A DNA stretch of 38,304 bases from Myxococcota bacterium (GTDB lineage: Bacteria; Myxococcota_A; UBA9160; UBA4427): contig JASMLK010000082.1 in NCBI GenBank assembly GCA_030748735.1, positions 1 through 38,304 of the forward strand, written 5' to 3'. Shown here one piece after another: positions 9,272 to 17,383 of the stretch; position 1 is the first letter of the stretch; each line of letters opens with the position of its first letter. Both the position numbers and the translations under genes were made by a program. The notes below the pieces were generated by a model, which was not told the DNA's origin, searched no databases, and saw only the letters and a program-made list of their open reading frames with translations.

Positions 9272-9513
9272 TTCGCGGGCAGGAGTGCACCGAAGGCGTG
9301 CCACACGTGGATCATGCTCTTTCCCTTCCACCAATGGGCCGTCGGCCGCACGAATACGCCCTCAGCAACCGGCAAAGCGTAGGCAACTGGCGGGCCGGGG
9401 CTCGGGAATGCGAGCCGAAAGGTCTTCACCACGCGGATGTGGAACTTCTCAGGCCCGATCGTCGGCAGGCCGATTTCAGCTGGGTATCGCCACCGTTGCC
9501 GCGGCGACCCCAT
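9250..9513 (-). CDS. Small hypothetical protein or gene remnant
   Basis: An 87-residue minus-strand frame with a protein-like composition, including aromatic-rich segments (RVVKTFRLAFPSPGP, RPTAHWWKGKSMIHVWHA). It lacks the arginine/serine-rich look of antisense frames in this DNA. No domain is recognised, there is no membrane segment, and no good ribosome-binding site precedes the ATG at 9513. It may be a genuine small gene or the C-terminal remnant of a larger one; its plus-strand side carries no gene. Confidence 0.35.
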   Translation of the reverse strand: MGSPRQRWRYPAEIGLPTIGPEKFHIRVVKTFRLAFPSPGPPVAYALPVAEGVFVRPTAHWWKGKSMIHVWHAFGALLPANHAVRDG

Positions 9514-9547
9514 AGGACATCTGCGCAGGAGGCAGGGAAACAGAGAG

Positions 9548-11488
9548 ATGGCCGCGTATCTGCGTTTCTACCAGTTCGATTCGTCGCCCTTCGACGGTTC
9601 AGTGACGAAGCGAGGCATGGTGCTCGGGACCCAGGCGCTGCGCGGTGCACTCGCGCAGGTCAAGCAGGCCCTCGACGAAGGTGCACCTCGCATCTGCCTC
9701 AGTGGACCTTCGGGACTCGGCAAGACGAGCTTCGGCCGCGCCCTGCCCAAGCTACTCGCGCAGGAAGCACAGGTCGCAGTCGCGATCGATCCAACGCGAA
9801 GCTGGGAAGACATCCGCGCACGCGCGGGGAAGAAGTTCGGTGTCGAGGGCGGCGCGATGTCGCGCAAGTCGCTGATCGCTGCACGCAAGCCGGGCAAGCA
9901 ACTGGTCATCGTTTTCGACCAGGCGGAAATGCTGAGCCACGAAACCCTCGACCATCTCGACATCCTGCTGCAATACAAGGATGACGACGGCCAGCAACTC
10001 GTGCACTGCGTCATGCTCGCCAATCTCGAAGCCGCGGCTTCGGGCGCCGAAATCCCGCTGCTCTGGTGGCTCGACAAGTTCACGACGCTCCAGCTGCAGT
10101 TCTCGCCGATCCCCGTCGAAGGCATTCGGCACTACGTGGAGAAGCACCTCGCCAAGGCGGGCTGGGCCGGGGGTGAACTCTTTACCCCCGATGCATTGCG
10201 CGCGATCCACGCGAACACGGGCGGCGTACCGGCCTCCATCAACGCGCTGTGCGAACGCATCTTGATCGAGGGTGGCATTCGCGGCGTGACGTCGATCAAC
10301 GAAGACTTCATCGACCAGCTTTGCGGCACCGACCTCGCCTCCCCGAGACCGACCCGGGAACCCCGGGAAAGTGCCGAACACTCCGCCGACCTTTCGATCG
10401 GCGAATTCGCAACAGGACCGTCGGCACAAGAGATGCTCGACGATCCGAACGCCCAGGCCGGCCTCGATGACGAGCCAGAGGTCACGCTCCGCCCCGAGCC
10501 GCCGGCTGCGCCAGCGACGGCGCAGGAAGACATTGCCTCGTTGCTCGTCACCCAGGACAGCCCCGAACACCTTCACACCGCTTCCGAGGAGCCTCCCGCG
10601 AAGCAGGACGCGAGCGCGAGCCTCGAACTCGAAGACGAACCCGAGAGCGACAAGTTCGCGGACTTCTACGAACAACAGGAGACACCGACCCAACTCGTCG
10701 GCATTTCGAGGCCCGGCAGCGCAAACGCTTCGATCCCCGCTCCGAAGCGCCGGATGAGCGGCTGGTGGATCGCTGCAGCGGCACTCGCCGGCGTCGCCTG
10801 GTTTGCCTGGTCACGGCTCAGCATGCCGACCGAATTGATCGAGACCGCTGAAGTCGAGATCGAGAAGGCATTGGAGAAGCCGCCGAAGAACGCGGCTAGC
10901 GAAACCAAAGCAACCGGCGACGCATTCGCTTCGGAAGACACCCCCCCGGATGCTTCGAAGACGTTGGCCAACGCCGACGACCCGGCCGCGACAGGCAACG
11001 CAACGACGATCGGCTCACCAACCAGACCGAACGAAGCAGCGAATCTCGCGGCAAAGCCGGCGGCAAAGTCCGAGCCCGACACGGCGACCGCGAAGCCCAG
11101 GCCCGCGGTCAAGCAGCCCTCGACCGACATCCCGAGCGAGATGCTCGTCATCAACGAGTACACTGCGATCCCCAAGGCCGCTTCGGCCGCAGCGAAGCTC
11201 CCGATCTCCGACGCGCACGACGACGAAGCCCTGGACCAACGCACCGAGCAGCCTCCGGCTTCCCCCGCCAGCGCCCCGGAGACAAGCAAACCACTGGCGA
11301 TCGAGACGCCTGCCAAAGCGGACCCGCCCGCGAGCATCGCGCCGACGAAGGCTCTACCCAGCGAAGCACCGACGAGCGGGGCGGCCGACGTGCCAACAGA
11401 AACCACCGCATCGAACGCGGCGACCACGCCTACGGCTCTGCAGACCTCGACGCCCGCTCCAACAGCGACTCCAACTCCAGACGCCTAG
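9548..11488 (+). CDS. ExeA/GspA-like AAA ATPase with a single membrane anchor
   Basis: A 646-residue protein. Residues 1-20 (LRFYQFDSSPFDGS) match the typical start of ExeA/MshM-type ATPases, so ATG 9548 is preferred to an upstream in-frame GTG at 9437; AGGAGG occurs at 9527-9532. The AAA domain has Walker A GPSGLGKTS (53-61), Walker B LVIVFDQAE (119-127) and an ATPase lid reaching about residue 265. An acidic linker leads to one transmembrane helix near 405-425 (WWIAAAALAGVAWFAW). The last 220 residues are low-complexity Ala/Pro/Thr/Lys and presumably periplasmic; no peptidoglycan-binding or SPOR domain is visible. ExeA partners help assemble secretin or pilus machines across the cell wall, but no such genes are nearby. 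The last 59 coding bases overlap antisense with the end of the second ankyrin gene. Confidence 0.82.
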   Translation: MAAYLRFYQFDSSPFDGSVTKRGMVLGTQALRGALAQVKQALDEGAPRICLSGPSGLGKTSFGRALPKLLAQEAQVAVAIDPTRSWEDIRARAGKKFGVEGGAMSRKSLIAARKPGKQLVIVFDQAEMLSHETLDHLDILLQYKDDDGQQLVHCVMLANLEAAASGAEIPLLWWLDKFTTLQLQFSPIPVEGIRHYVEKHLAKAGWAGGELFTPDALRAIHANTGGVPASINALCERILIEGGIRGVTSINEDFIDQLCGTDLASPRPTREPRESAEHSADLSIGEFATGPSAQEMLDDPNAQAGLDDEPEVTLRPEPPAAPATAQEDIASLLVTQDSPEHLHTASEEPPAKQDASASLELEDEPESDKFADFYEQQETPTQLVGISRPGSANASIPAPKRRMSGWWIAAAALAGVAWFAWSRLSMPTELIETAEVEIEKALEKPPKNAASETKATGDAFASEDTPPDASKTLANADDPAATGNATTIGSPTRPNEAANLAAKPAAKSEPDTATAKPRPAVKQPSTDIPSEMLVINEYTAIPKAASAAAKLPISDAHDDEALDQRTEQPPASPASAPETSKPLAIETPAKADPPASIAPTKALPSEAPTSGAADVPTETTASNAATTPTALQTSTPAPTATPTPDA

Positions 11489-13601
11489 CCAGCCGAAGCG
11501 CGCTTTCGCCCTCACTCGGTGCCCAGTCCAGGCGCGCGCCATCGTCGAGCAGGAGATGGGCGATCTCGAGTAGACGCGCGCGGCGCGCGACCCTTGCTTC
11601 TTGCTGCTTCCTGTTTGCACTGCTCGAACTTCGACCATCGCGCTTGCGCGCCTTCCTGACTTGCTGGTCGGACGAAAGCCTGCGCAACACACGCTGCAGC
11701 GCGTAGCTCGTGAGATCCGTGCCCTTCGCCTCGATGCGGCGCAACAATTCCTTCGTCACATCGACGGCCGCCGTTTCGGCTGCGATCACCAGGGCTGGTA
11801 CGTCCTGCGGGTTGCGGGCCAGGGGGTCGGCACCGGCTTCTAGCAGGTGCAGGGCGAGTTCGTTGCGCTCGCCTTCGAGGGCAGCGATCAGCGGGGTTCG
11901 CCCCGAGTTCGCCTGGCTGGACACCGGGGCGCCCGCTTCGAGCAAGCGTTCGACGATCGCGGCGTGTCCGCGATCGGCGGCGAGCTGCAGTGGTGTCCGG
12001 CCGCGTGAATCTGTACGCGCGACATCCGCACCTGCGTCGATCAACACGCCCACGCTACCCACGTCTCCAGTCGACACGGCATGGGTCATCAGCGTCATGC
12101 CGTTCGTCAGCACGGCGTTCACCCCGACACCGCCAGCAAGCAATGCGGAGAGAAACTCACTCTGTTCGTACGCGATCGCGAAGAGCGCCGCCGTTTCTCC
12201 GCTGCGATTCGCAACCTGAACATCGGCCCCGGCTTCGATCAACCACCGGGCCGCGTCGAGCTGACGATTCTGTGCAGCGGCGAGCAACGGCGTCGTGCCG
12301 CGAGGGCCGGCCGCATCGACCCGTGCGCCGCGCTGCAACAACAAGTCGATGACTTCGACGTTGCCCGCGCGGGCCGCGTGAAGGAGCGGTGAGGGATGCG
12401 TATCGCCCTCTGGTTCGACGCGCGCGCCGGCCGCGATCAACAACTCCGCGATCTCCTTCGAAGCCACGGCGAGATCGAGTGCGGTGCGACCGCTGGCGTC
12501 GCGGTGTTCGAGATCGGCTCCCGCTTCGAGTACACGACTGACTGCCGGCGCTTCACCGCGGCGCACGGCCATCTGGAGCGGGGTCGGTGCGTTGGCGAGC
12601 ATGGCCTCGATGCGATCACGGCGGCGAAGTTGGGCGATCTCGAGCGGGGTGAGCCCCTCGCCGTTGCGCAGCGAAGCATCGGCACCCCAGTTGAGCAGCA
12701 ACCCGACGAAGCGCGGGTCTCGCAGAGCGGCGGCGAGGTGCAGGGGCGTGTTTCCTGCTTCATCCACGACCCCGGGGTCGGCGCCGTTCGTGAGCAGGCC
12801 GTTCGCGATGTCGGCGCGCTCCTTCGACACGGCGTGATGGAGCGAAGTGCGCCCCTCGGTATCACGCGCATCGAGATCGGCGTCGGCCGCGGTGAGCATT
12901 TCGAGCATCTCGCGATCACCGAGTTCGACGGCGCGATGAAACAAGGGAACGCCCTCGCTGTCGTTTCGGTCCGGGTCGGCTCCGCGCGCGAGCAGACGAT
13001 CGATAGCGGGCCCTCGGCCGGCCATGACGGCCACGTACAGGGGAGTCAGTCCCGCAGTCGAAACGCTGTCGACGTCGGCGCCGCGCTCGAGCAGGCGCTC
13101 GATCAGACCCAGGGGCGCGAACTCGACGGCGAGATGAAGTGCGGAACGACCTTCACCGTCGTGCGCTTCGAGCTCCGCCCCGGCATCGAGCAGGCGATAG
13201 ACGATTGCGCCGTGCCCCCGTCGCACTGCGAGGTGCAGGGGACGCGCACCACTCGCGTCGCGCCATTCGACGTCGGCACCTCGTGCCAGCAGAAGTTCGA
13301 CCGCACCACCGCGGCCCATGCCGACGGCTCGACCGAGCGGCGATACGCCCTTGCTGCTCGGCAGATCGATCGCGGCACCCGCGTCGAGCAATGCGCGCAC
13401 CCAGGCGGCATTCCCGCGTGCAGCCGCGACATGAAGTGCGCCGTGACCGTCGGCGTCGAGGGCGTCGAGGTCCGTCCCCGCTGCGACCTCGGACGACCAG
13501 GCCGTTGGGTCGGCGTCCGCAACCTGCTCGTGGAGAGTCGGCGTCGACGTGCAAGCCGCACCCAGCAAGAAGCACGCGACGGCCGTCACACACCAGGGCA
13601 T
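11430..13601 (-). CDS. Ankyrin-repeat lipoprotein (second of two)
   Basis: A 723-residue protein when started at ATG 13601, which places a short signal peptide and Cys17 (LGAAC, slightly off consensus because of Gly at -3) at the N terminus; frames further upstream add only Arg/Ser-rich sequence. Residues from about 50 to 620 are tandem ankyrin repeats (GALHVAA, TPLHLAA, LLEAGADxxAR). The tail is charged (SSSANRKQQEARVARRAR) and ends with one more helical pair. The DPTAW / DPFAW segment after the lipobox resembles the ankyrin lipoprotein at 5040-6713. It follows the zinc-ribbon gene by 49 bases on the same strand and is probably co-transcribed with it. It likely works as a binding scaffold in the envelope; the partner is unknown. 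Confidence 0.88.
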   Translation of the reverse strand: MPWCVTAVACFLLGAACTSTPTLHEQVADADPTAWSSEVAAGTDLDALDADGHGALHVAAARGNAAWVRALLDAGAAIDLPSSKGVSPLGRAVGMGRGGAVELLLARGADVEWRDASGARPLHLAVRRGHGAIVYRLLDAGAELEAHDGEGRSALHLAVEFAPLGLIERLLERGADVDSVSTAGLTPLYVAVMAGRGPAIDRLLARGADPDRNDSEGVPLFHRAVELGDREMLEMLTAADADLDARDTEGRTSLHHAVSKERADIANGLLTNGADPGVVDEAGNTPLHLAAALRDPRFVGLLLNWGADASLRNGEGLTPLEIAQLRRRDRIEAMLANAPTPLQMAVRRGEAPAVSRVLEAGADLEHRDASGRTALDLAVASKEIAELLIAAGARVEPEGDTHPSPLLHAARAGNVEVIDLLLQRGARVDAAGPRGTTPLLAAAQNRQLDAARWLIEAGADVQVANRSGETAALFAIAYEQSEFLSALLAGGVGVNAVLTNGMTLMTHAVSTGDVGSVGVLIDAGADVARTDSRGRTPLQLAADRGHAAIVERLLEAGAPVSSQANSGRTPLIAALEGERNELALHLLEAGADPLARNPQDVPALVIAAETAAVDVTKELLRRIEAKGTDLTSYALQRVLRRLSSDQQVRKARKRDGRSSSSANRKQQEARVARRARLLEIAHLLLDDGARLDWAPSEGESALRLARRLELESLLERASRSAEP

Positions 13602-13650
13602 CGGCGTGCGCGACACGCGCACAAGCCGGAGCGATGGTGGAAGCGCCGCC

Positions 13651-14370
13651 CTAGAGCTCGACCGCGTCGAAGCGGACTTCGACCCGGTAGGTCTTGAACG
13701 AAACCGTCGATGCGACCGCGGCCGCGGTGTAGCTCGTGTCATCCGGCACCTGATCGAGCAGCACGATGGCTCGCACTTCCTGCTCGGGTTCGGCGACATG
13801 CTTACGAACCCAGCCCACGCCTTCCAGTGCGGCCGACACGAGTTCCTTGCCCGAAATCGACTCGTTGGAGTCCGTCGAAATCATCACGGCAACGAGGCCA
13901 CCGGCGTCGTCACGCGCCAGGAGATCGATACGCCCGACATCGGTTTCGAAATCGACGCCGATCGGGTTGGCGTCACCGTCGGTATAGATGCTGAGCCCGC
14001 CTTCGAGGCAGTCGGGGCGATCGTGCACCATGGTTCGGATCTGCTCGGGGGTCAGGCTGCCGGGTCCCGACGTCGAATCGGGATCACTCGTGACCTCTTG
14101 GTCGAGGGAAACCTCGCTCTGCTGCTTCGCCTTGTTGGCCTCGCCCTTCTTCTCGCGACGCGAAGAAGGACCCGGACGCGCGGCGCTCACATCGCGCAGC
14201 CCGTCACGCGGGTCGGGGACTTTGGCGGAAGACGGGGACAGACCGCGCGAACTCGGGTACGAATCTCCCGCCTTCGCTTGTGACGTCGTCTTCGACGCGA
14301 CGTTGCGTCCGCAGTTGGGACAGTTTCGCTCGCCGCTGCTGACGCGGGTACCACAGGATGCACAGTTCAT
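13651..14370 (-). CDS. Zinc-ribbon protein with a degenerate PD-(D/E)XK-like C-terminal domain
   Basis: A 239-residue protein. Cys3, Cys6, Cys17 and Cys20 form a zinc ribbon (CASC, CPNC). Residues 25-115 are charged and disordered. The C-terminal domain (about 118-239) contains DVGRIDLLARDDAGGLV, which closely resembles the core of NucS/EndoMS and related restriction-like nucleases (GRIDLL then a beta strand ending ExK). Here the expected Glu and Lys fall on Met163 and Ser165, so catalysis is probably lost and a nucleic-acid or protein-binding role is more likely. This domain reading is mine and is not certain. ATG 14370 is chosen because the zinc ribbon starts at residue 3 and GAGAG lies just upstream; an in-frame start further out adds only unstructured sequence. 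It heads the ankyrin gene operon. Confidence 0.7.
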   Translation of the reverse strand: MNCASCGTRVSSGERNCPNCGRNVASKTTSQAKAGDSYPSSRGLSPSSAKVPDPRDGLRDVSAARPGPSSRREKKGEANKAKQQSEVSLDQEVTSDPDSTSGPGSLTPEQIRTMVHDRPDCLEGGLSIYTDGDANPIGVDFETDVGRIDLLARDDAGGLVAVMISTDSNESISGKELVSAALEGVGWVRKHVAEPEQEVRAIVLLDQVPDDTSYTAAAVASTVSFKTYRVEVRFDAVEL

Positions 14371-14512
14371 CGTCGTTCTCTCGCGGGTTCGACCGAAATA
14401 CGGCCTCGCGTTCTCATCGGAAGACCCCCGCGGCTGGCTTGAGCGCTCTCTCGCGGGCACTCCGGCTGCGCATTATGATCCCGCGCCTTCTTCCCCACCC
14501 ACCGGAACCCCG

Positions 14513-15697
14513 ATGACCGAGCCCGCACCCGAGAACCGCAAGGCCCTGTTCATCCTGCTCGGCGTCGTGGTGATCGACCTGATCGGCTTCGGGGTCGCGA
14601 TCCCGGTGCTCCCCTACCTCGCCCGCGAGCAGAACGAGCAGGCCTGGGTGCTCGGCGCCCTTCTCGCAAGCTACGCCGCCATGCAATTCCTGTTCGCCCC
14701 GCTGTGGGGACGACTTTCCGATCGCATCGGCAGGCGGCCGGTCATCCTGGTCACCATCGCGGGCACGAGCGCCTGTCTGTTGTTGCTGGGACTTTCCGAT
14801 TCCATCGTATGGCTGTTCGTGGCGCGCATCGCCGGCGGCATCTTCGGAGCCAACATCGGGGTCGCGAGCGCCTACATCACCGACCTCACCGAACCCGAAG
14901 AGCGCACGCGCTGGATGGGCTTGATCGGCGCGTCGTTCGCGGTGGGTTTCACGCTCGGCCCGGTGATCGGAGGCCCGCTCTCACTGCTGGGTTATGGCGC
15001 GCCGATGCTGTTCGCCTCGGCGCTCGCGGCGACCAACTTCGTCTTCGCCGCTTCGGTCTTGCGGGAGCCCACCCAACATCGCGAAGAAGAAGAGGCTTCC
15101 GAAGGGCGCGTCCAGCTCTTGCGCCACAACGCCAGGTTGCGGCGGCTGGTGGCGATCAACTTTGTCTTCACGTTTGCCGTGTGTCAGCTCGAGAGCATGT
15201 TCGTCTACTTCATGAAGGGCCGCTTCGACTACGAACCCTGGGACGTGGCGGCCATCATGTTCTTGATGGCGCTCGTGATGATGGGCATCCAGGGCGGCGG
15301 CATCCAACCGCTGTCACGACGCTTCGGAGAAAAACGGCTGCTGATCGCGGGGGTAAGCCTCATGGCCGTCGCGTTTTTCGCAGTGCCGGCCCCATTGAGC
15401 GTACCAATCCTGCTGCTTCCGCTCGTGGTCTCGGCGGCGGGGCGGGCGATCAGCCAGCCCGCCATGATGAGCCTCGTCTCGCTCGAAGCGAGCGCACATC
15501 AGCGGGGCGTGGTGATGGGAGGCTTCCAGTCGGCCTCGTCACTCGCCCGCACGATCGGCCCGTTGATCGCGGGCGTGCTCTTCGACAGAAGCGACGCATG
15601 GCCCTTCTATTGTGCCGGCATCCTGATGATCGTCGCACTGCCACTGGTGTGGGGACTCACGCAGCACGCAACACCCGACGAAAACGCCCCCGCCTAA
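14513..15697 (+). CDS. MFS transporter, TetA/MdtG-like
   Basis: A 394-residue, twelve-helix major facilitator. Residues 10-30 (LFILLGVVVIDLIGFGVAIP) are the first helix. The loop 2-3 signature GRLSDRIGRRP is complete, and a helix-5 motif typical of drug:H+ antiporters (GFTLGPVIGG) is present. The family includes tetracycline and multidrug exporters, but the substrate cannot be inferred. Start ATG 14513 follows a short charged N terminus; the open frame extends far upstream but lacks transporter sequence there. It is divergent from the zinc-ribbon gene, and a strong hairpin lies 30 bases after its stop. Confidence 0.9.
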   Translation: MTEPAPENRKALFILLGVVVIDLIGFGVAIPVLPYLAREQNEQAWVLGALLASYAAMQFLFAPLWGRLSDRIGRRPVILVTIAGTSACLLLLGLSDSIVWLFVARIAGGIFGANIGVASAYITDLTEPEERTRWMGLIGASFAVGFTLGPVIGGPLSLLGYGAPMLFASALAATNFVFAASVLREPTQHREEEEASEGRVQLLRHNARLRRLVAINFVFTFAVCQLESMFVYFMKGRFDYEPWDVAAIMFLMALVMMGIQGGGIQPLSRRFGEKRLLIAGVSLMAVAFFAVPAPLSVPILLLPLVVSAAGRAISQPAMMSLVSLEASAHQRGVVMGGFQSASSLARTIGPLIAGVLFDRSDAWPFYCAGILMIVALPLVWGLTQHATPDENAPA

Positions 15698-15727
15698 CCC
15701 ACATCATCTCCACAGCCCTTCCGGGTC

Positions 15728-15757
15728 GGGCTAGAGGTTCGGCCGGACCTCTAGCCC
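15728..15757 (+). terminator. Perfect 11-bp hairpin after the MFS gene
   Basis: GGGCTAGAGGT (15728-15738) and ACCTCTAGCCC (15747-15757) pair perfectly around an eight-base loop. It begins 31 bases after the MFS stop codon. No U-tract follows directly (TTTT occurs only about 13 bases later), so it may act as a transcript-stabilising stem or a protein-binding palindrome rather than a classic rho-independent terminator. Confidence 0.5.
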
Positions 15758-15809
15758 CGCAGATCCGGTTTTAGACCGCTGGTCGCCTGCGTTCGACCCC
15801 CACGGTTGA

Positions 15810-15827
15810 ATCGGGAGTTCTCCCGAT
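15810..15827 (+). promoter_or_regulatory. Inverted repeat masking the ribosome-binding site and start codon
   Basis: ATCGGGAG (15810-15817) is the exact reverse complement of CTCCCGAT (15820-15827). The left arm contains the only Shine-Dalgarno-like sequence (GGGAG) and the right arm contains the first two bases of the ATG at 15826. Folded in RNA, with a few central bases unpaired, this would hide the initiation site of the collapsed PAS/EAL gene. Confidence 0.4.
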
Positions 15828-16458
15828 GAACTGGCTGTCTCGTTGTTCCGATTGCTTGCGAGATTGGTACTCATCATCCAACCGGGGGAGCACCCCGGTA
15901 CGAGGAGCAGCTCGCCTGGACATCGGTGGTTTCACGACTGACGTCGGTATCGGGGTCGCAATCGCGACCCTGATGGCGAGTCTCGTCGCATGGACACTTG
16001 CCCGACGACGGGCGCACGGTGACGAGAGCCATCATTCCGGTCGCACCGCGGTCATCGAAGGCATGAGCGACGGCGTCCTGGTCGTCGACATGAATGATCG
16101 CCTTCTCGACTTCAACCGGGCCGCACGCGAGATTCTCGGCCTCGACGACTTCGGTACCGGCTACTCGTCCATCAACTACCTGCGCCACTTCCCGATTCGC
16201 CGACTGAAGATCGATCGATCTTTCGTCAACGACCTGATGACCGACCCCGACGCCGCAGCGCTGACGGCGGCCATCATCGCCATGGCGCACAGCCTGCGGG
16301 TCAAGGTGGTGGGCGAAGGCGTCGAGAGCGAGGAACAGGCGGCCTTCCTGCGCGAGCGCGGCTGCGAAGAACTGCAGGGCTACCTCTTCAGCCCACCCGT
16401 CAAGGCTTCGGACTTCAAGAAGTTCCTCTCACCCGAGAAGCCCGACGATGATTGCTGA
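15826..16458 (+). pseudogene. Collapsed PAS/EAL signalling gene with internal in-frame deletion
   Basis: A 210-residue open frame joining two incomplete domains. After a variable N terminus there is one membrane helix (VGIGVAIATLMASLVAWTLA), then the first half of a PAS domain (AVIEGMSDGVLVVDMNDRLL). At about residue 105 it passes directly into the last third of an EAL phosphodiesterase domain (LDDFGTGYSSINYLRHFPIR, KIDRSFV, VVGEGVES, QGYLFSPP). The rest of the PAS, any GGDEF domain and the EAL motif with most metal ligands are absent, so c-di-GMP hydrolysis is not expected. The shared Leu-Asp-Asp at the joint suggests deletion between short homologous stretches. The frame is intact, so a short membrane protein could still be made. 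It lies just upstream of the phosphopantetheinyl transferase. Confidence 0.75.
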
Positions 16459-16502
16459 GCTTTCGGGGTAGCGGCTGCATCCACGCAGGGCACAATTGCC
16501 GC

Positions 16503-17285
16503 GTGCCAGACGACACCGCCTCAGCTGATGTGACGACCCGCGCAATCGATGAACTCGAACGCGAGGTGCACGTCTATCTCGTGCGTCCCGAGGAAATCGC
16601 TGCAGCGAGACTGGCGAGCTATCCGTCGCTGCTTTCGGAAGCGGAACGCGCGCGTCACCAGCGCTTCCACTTCGAAGTCCACCGCAAGCTCTACCTGGTT
16701 TCTCACGTTCTCGTGCGAACGACGCTCTCGCGCTACGTGGAACACGACCCCGCGAGTTGGCGGTTCGAAGAGGGGGAGTTCGGGCGCCCCGAAATCGCCT
16801 CCGAACAGAACGCCGCGGGCTTGCGCTTCAACCTTTCCCACACCGAAAACCTCGCGGCCTGCGTCGTCGCACGGCAGCGCGACTGCGGTGTCGATGTCGA
16901 GCGCCTGCATCGCGTGCGAGACCTCGACGGTGTGGCGCGGCGCGTCTTCACGGGCCCCGAACTCGAGGACCTGAAAGGGCGCGAGGGCGACGACCTCCAG
17001 GGGCGCTTCACCGACTACTGGACCCTCAAAGAGGCCTATATGAAGGCCAGGGGAAAGGGATTCCAACTCCCCCCCGAAACCTTCACGATGCAAATCGACA
17101 CAGCTTCGAACGAATCAGCACGTCTCGAAGTGGGCGACGACTTCGACGACCACGGAAGCGATTGGCAATTCGATCTACGCCGCCTCGAATACGATGACCC
17201 ACCCGCCTATCGCCTGGGGGTTGCGCTGCGCACGAGCGAGCAGGGCGCGCGACCGCTCGTCATTCGCACGCCCGAACTCCCCTGA
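16503..17285 (+). CDS. 4'-phosphopantetheinyl transferase, Sfp type
   Basis: A 260-residue enzyme that moves the phosphopantetheine arm of CoA onto a Ser of acyl-, peptidyl- or aryl-carrier proteins, in the cytoplasm. Signature motifs are present: FNLSHTENLAA (109-119), GVDVE (129-133, magnesium-binding D131 and E133) and WTLKEAYMKARGKGF (173-187, E177 and K181). The length fits the Sfp/Gsp family rather than the 120-residue AcpS type. GTG 16503 is chosen because the family sequence begins soon after; a TTG at 16452 in the same frame would overlap the preceding gene's stop and add 17 residues. No carrier-protein, polyketide or non-ribosomal peptide gene is in the window, so its client lies elsewhere. 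Confidence 0.88.
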   Translation: MPDDTASADVTTRAIDELEREVHVYLVRPEEIAAARLASYPSLLSEAERARHQRFHFEVHRKLYLVSHVLVRTTLSRYVEHDPASWRFEEGEFGRPEIASEQNAAGLRFNLSHTENLAACVVARQRDCGVDVERLHRVRDLDGVARRVFTGPELEDLKGREGDDLQGRFTDYWTLKEAYMKARGKGFQLPPETFTMQIDTASNESARLEVGDDFDDHGSDWQFDLRRLEYDDPPAYRLGVALRTSEQGARPLVIRTPELP

Positions 17286-17383
17286 GCACCTGCTCGTGAG
17301 GGGTTTCCAAACCCGGACTCACGGCTGACACTCCGTCCGTGCGCAACTTCGATGCGCACCTCGAGCCCGTCGGAGGACCGATC

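Larger units (their letters stand above)
8950..9547. other. Gene-poor stretch upstream of the ExeA-like gene
   Basis: Nearly 600 bases between the starts of the divergent GT-C and ExeA-like genes. It should hold both promoters, but I see no clear sigma-70 or sigma-54 site. Two weak coding signals lie inside: a plus-strand stub at 9191-9271 and a minus-strand frame at 9250-9513, both listed separately. They look more like decayed gene pieces than a normal promoter region. No tRNA, repeat or insertion-sequence end was recognised. Confidence 0.4.

Noticed and set aside
12396..13697. A 433-codon plus-strand frame opposite the second ankyrin gene
   Set aside because: The periodicity mirrors the ankyrin repeats on the other strand; no independent protein signal.
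15720..15810. Possible tRNA or structured RNA suggested by several stems and GTTCGACCC
   Set aside because: No cloverleaf can be drawn: acceptor and anticodon arms do not pair and the T-loop-like sequence lacks its stem.
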